A stretch of 64,000 nucleotides of DNA, from contig NZ_CP043639.1 in the NCBI RefSeq assembly GCF_014217605.1, positions 310,001 to 374,000 of the forward strand. The letters run 5' to 3'. The position numbers were made by a program, and so were the translations under genes. Of this stretch, positions 63,465 through 64,000 are shown piece after piece. Positions within the stretch are counted from its first letter, which is position 1. Each line of letters opens with the position of its first letter. The notes below the pieces were generated by a model. That model was given only the letters and a program-made list of their open reading frames with translations. It was not told where the DNA came from and did not search any database. This DNA is from Sphingomonas sp. NBWT7. GTDB taxonomy: Bacteria; Pseudomonadota; Alphaproteobacteria; Sphingomonadales; Sphingomonadaceae.

Positions 63465-63480
63465 AATGCATTCGTGCATT
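63465..63480. promoter_or_regulatory. Putative LysR-type binding site
   Basis: A perfect inverted repeat AATGCA-TTCG-TGCATT lies between the LysR regulator and mmsA, 72 bases from the mmsA start. Its T-rich/A-rich dyad fits the T-N11-A type. The role is inferred from position. Confidence 0.55.
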
Positions 63481-63551
63481 GCGAAATCACGCGCTTGTAT
63501 GCAGAAACGCCGCTGGCCTACAAGCCGCGCGAACAATCACCGGAGAGCCCC

Positions 63552-64000
63552 ATGCGTGTCATCGATCACCACATCGTCGGTTCGGGCGGCGCAGGTAGCG
63601 GCCGTACCTCCGAGGTGTTCGATCCGAACACCGGCAAGGTGCAGGCAACGGTGACGTTGGGCACGCAGGCCGATCTCGACCGCGCGATTACAGCCGCGCA
63701 GGCGGCGCAGCCGGCATGGGCGGCAACGAATCCGCAGCGGCGCGCACGCGTGATGTTCGCGTTCAAGGCGCTGGTCGAAGCCAACATGGACGAGCTGGCG
63801 CACCTGCTGAGCAGCGAGCACGGCAAGGTGATCGCCGACGCGAAGGGCGACATCCAGCGCGGGCTGGAAGTGATCGAATTCTGCTGCGGCATCCCGCACG
63901 TGCTGAAGGGCGAATATACCCAAGGGGCGGGACCGGGGATCGACGTCTACTCGATGCGCCAGCCGCTCGGCATCGGCGCTGGTATCACACCGTTCAACTT
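63552..64000 (+). CDS. mmsA: CoA-acylating methylmalonate-semialdehyde dehydrogenase, partial
   Basis: About the first 149 residues are present; the gene runs past the window end. The start VIDHHIVGSGG and the segment SEVFDPNTGKVQATVTLGTQADLDRAI, with LLSSEHGKVIADAKGDIQRGLEVIEF and PLGIGAGITPFN, match MmsA. It converts methylmalonate semialdehyde to propionyl-CoA in valine and myo-inositol catabolism. The ATG has GGAGAG before it. It is probably controlled by the adjacent LysR protein. Confidence 0.88.
   Translation, partial: MRVIDHHIVGSGGAGSGRTSEVFDPNTGKVQATVTLGTQADLDRAITAAQAAQPAWAATNPQRRARVMFAFKALVEANMDELAHLLSSEHGKVIADAKGDIQRGLEVIEFCCGIPHVLKGEYTQGAGPGIDVYSMRQPLGIGAGITPFN

Noticed and set aside
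1..64000. CRISPR arrays or insertion sequences
   Set aside because: No regularly spaced repeats, transposase-like proteins or terminal inverted repeats were seen.

Overview
The window looks like chromosomal DNA of a sphingomonad-type alphaproteobacterium (Sphingomonas or a close relative). The support is very high GC, a large TonB-dependent receptor, a circularly permuted two-piece tmRNA whose tag reads ANDNEALAIAA, a class III-type PHA synthase, and a petABC bc1 operon. This is inference from gene content; no database search was run. There is no prophage, integrase, IS element or CRISPR array. Almost everything is ordinary chromosomal sequence with tight operons, many joined by ATGA or GTGA stop/start overlaps.

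Layout, left: 1-3 kb holds a partial aldo/keto reductase divergent from a TonB-dependent receptor. 3.2-5.3 kb holds two tandem Tat-exported ferritin-like proteins. 5.6-9.6 kb (minus strand) holds a sulfite dehydrogenase pair (sorA-sorB), a LacI-family repressor and an MFS transporter. Nearly the same 18-base inverted repeat lies in front of both the reductase and the transporter, which suggests one LacI regulon. 9.7-13.6 kb is a glycerol module: glpD-glpR divergent from glpK, with TTCG/CGAA repeats between them. 13.6-22.4 kb (minus strand) is an RND efflux operon followed by a very small PhaE-like subunit, a PHA synthase, a GNAT enzyme and an alpha/beta hydrolase.

Middle: 22.6-29.1 kb is tamA-tamB. 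Next come a Baeyer-Villiger-type monooxygenase, a DUF3429-like membrane protein, a single-domain asparaginase homologue, an exported unknown protein and a Met/Thr-rich lipoprotein. They are followed by lipB, a pair of related membrane proteins, a GNAT enzyme, hemF and trmL. 37.5-40.3 kb is petABC with a promoter and a terminator, then apt and a Gly/Tyr- then Arg-rich lipoprotein. 41.6-47.6 kb (minus strand) is lemA, two TPM-domain genes, a NUDIX hydrolase, a PQQ-type sugar dehydrogenase, a phosphodiesterase-like lipoprotein and a MaoC hydratase.

Right: mscL, an Rrf2 regulator, the two-piece ssrA gene with a clear promoter, a prolyl-4-hydroxylase-like oxygenase, recJ, tRNA-Glu(TTC), an SDR, pxpABC (5-oxoproline catabolism), threonine synthase, hrcA-grpE divergent from rph-rdgB, a TPR-like gene broken by a frameshift at a run of five G, a CAP-domain lipoprotein with an internal 36-bp tandem duplication, hemW, a small membrane protein, a LysR regulator and the start of mmsA, which runs off the window.

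The items most worth a second look are the shared LacI operators, the short PhaE-like partner of the PHA synthase, the two-piece tmRNA, the paired Tat ferritin-like proteins, the Met-rich lipoprotein, the frameshifted gene and the recent tandem duplication. No wholly new system is claimed.
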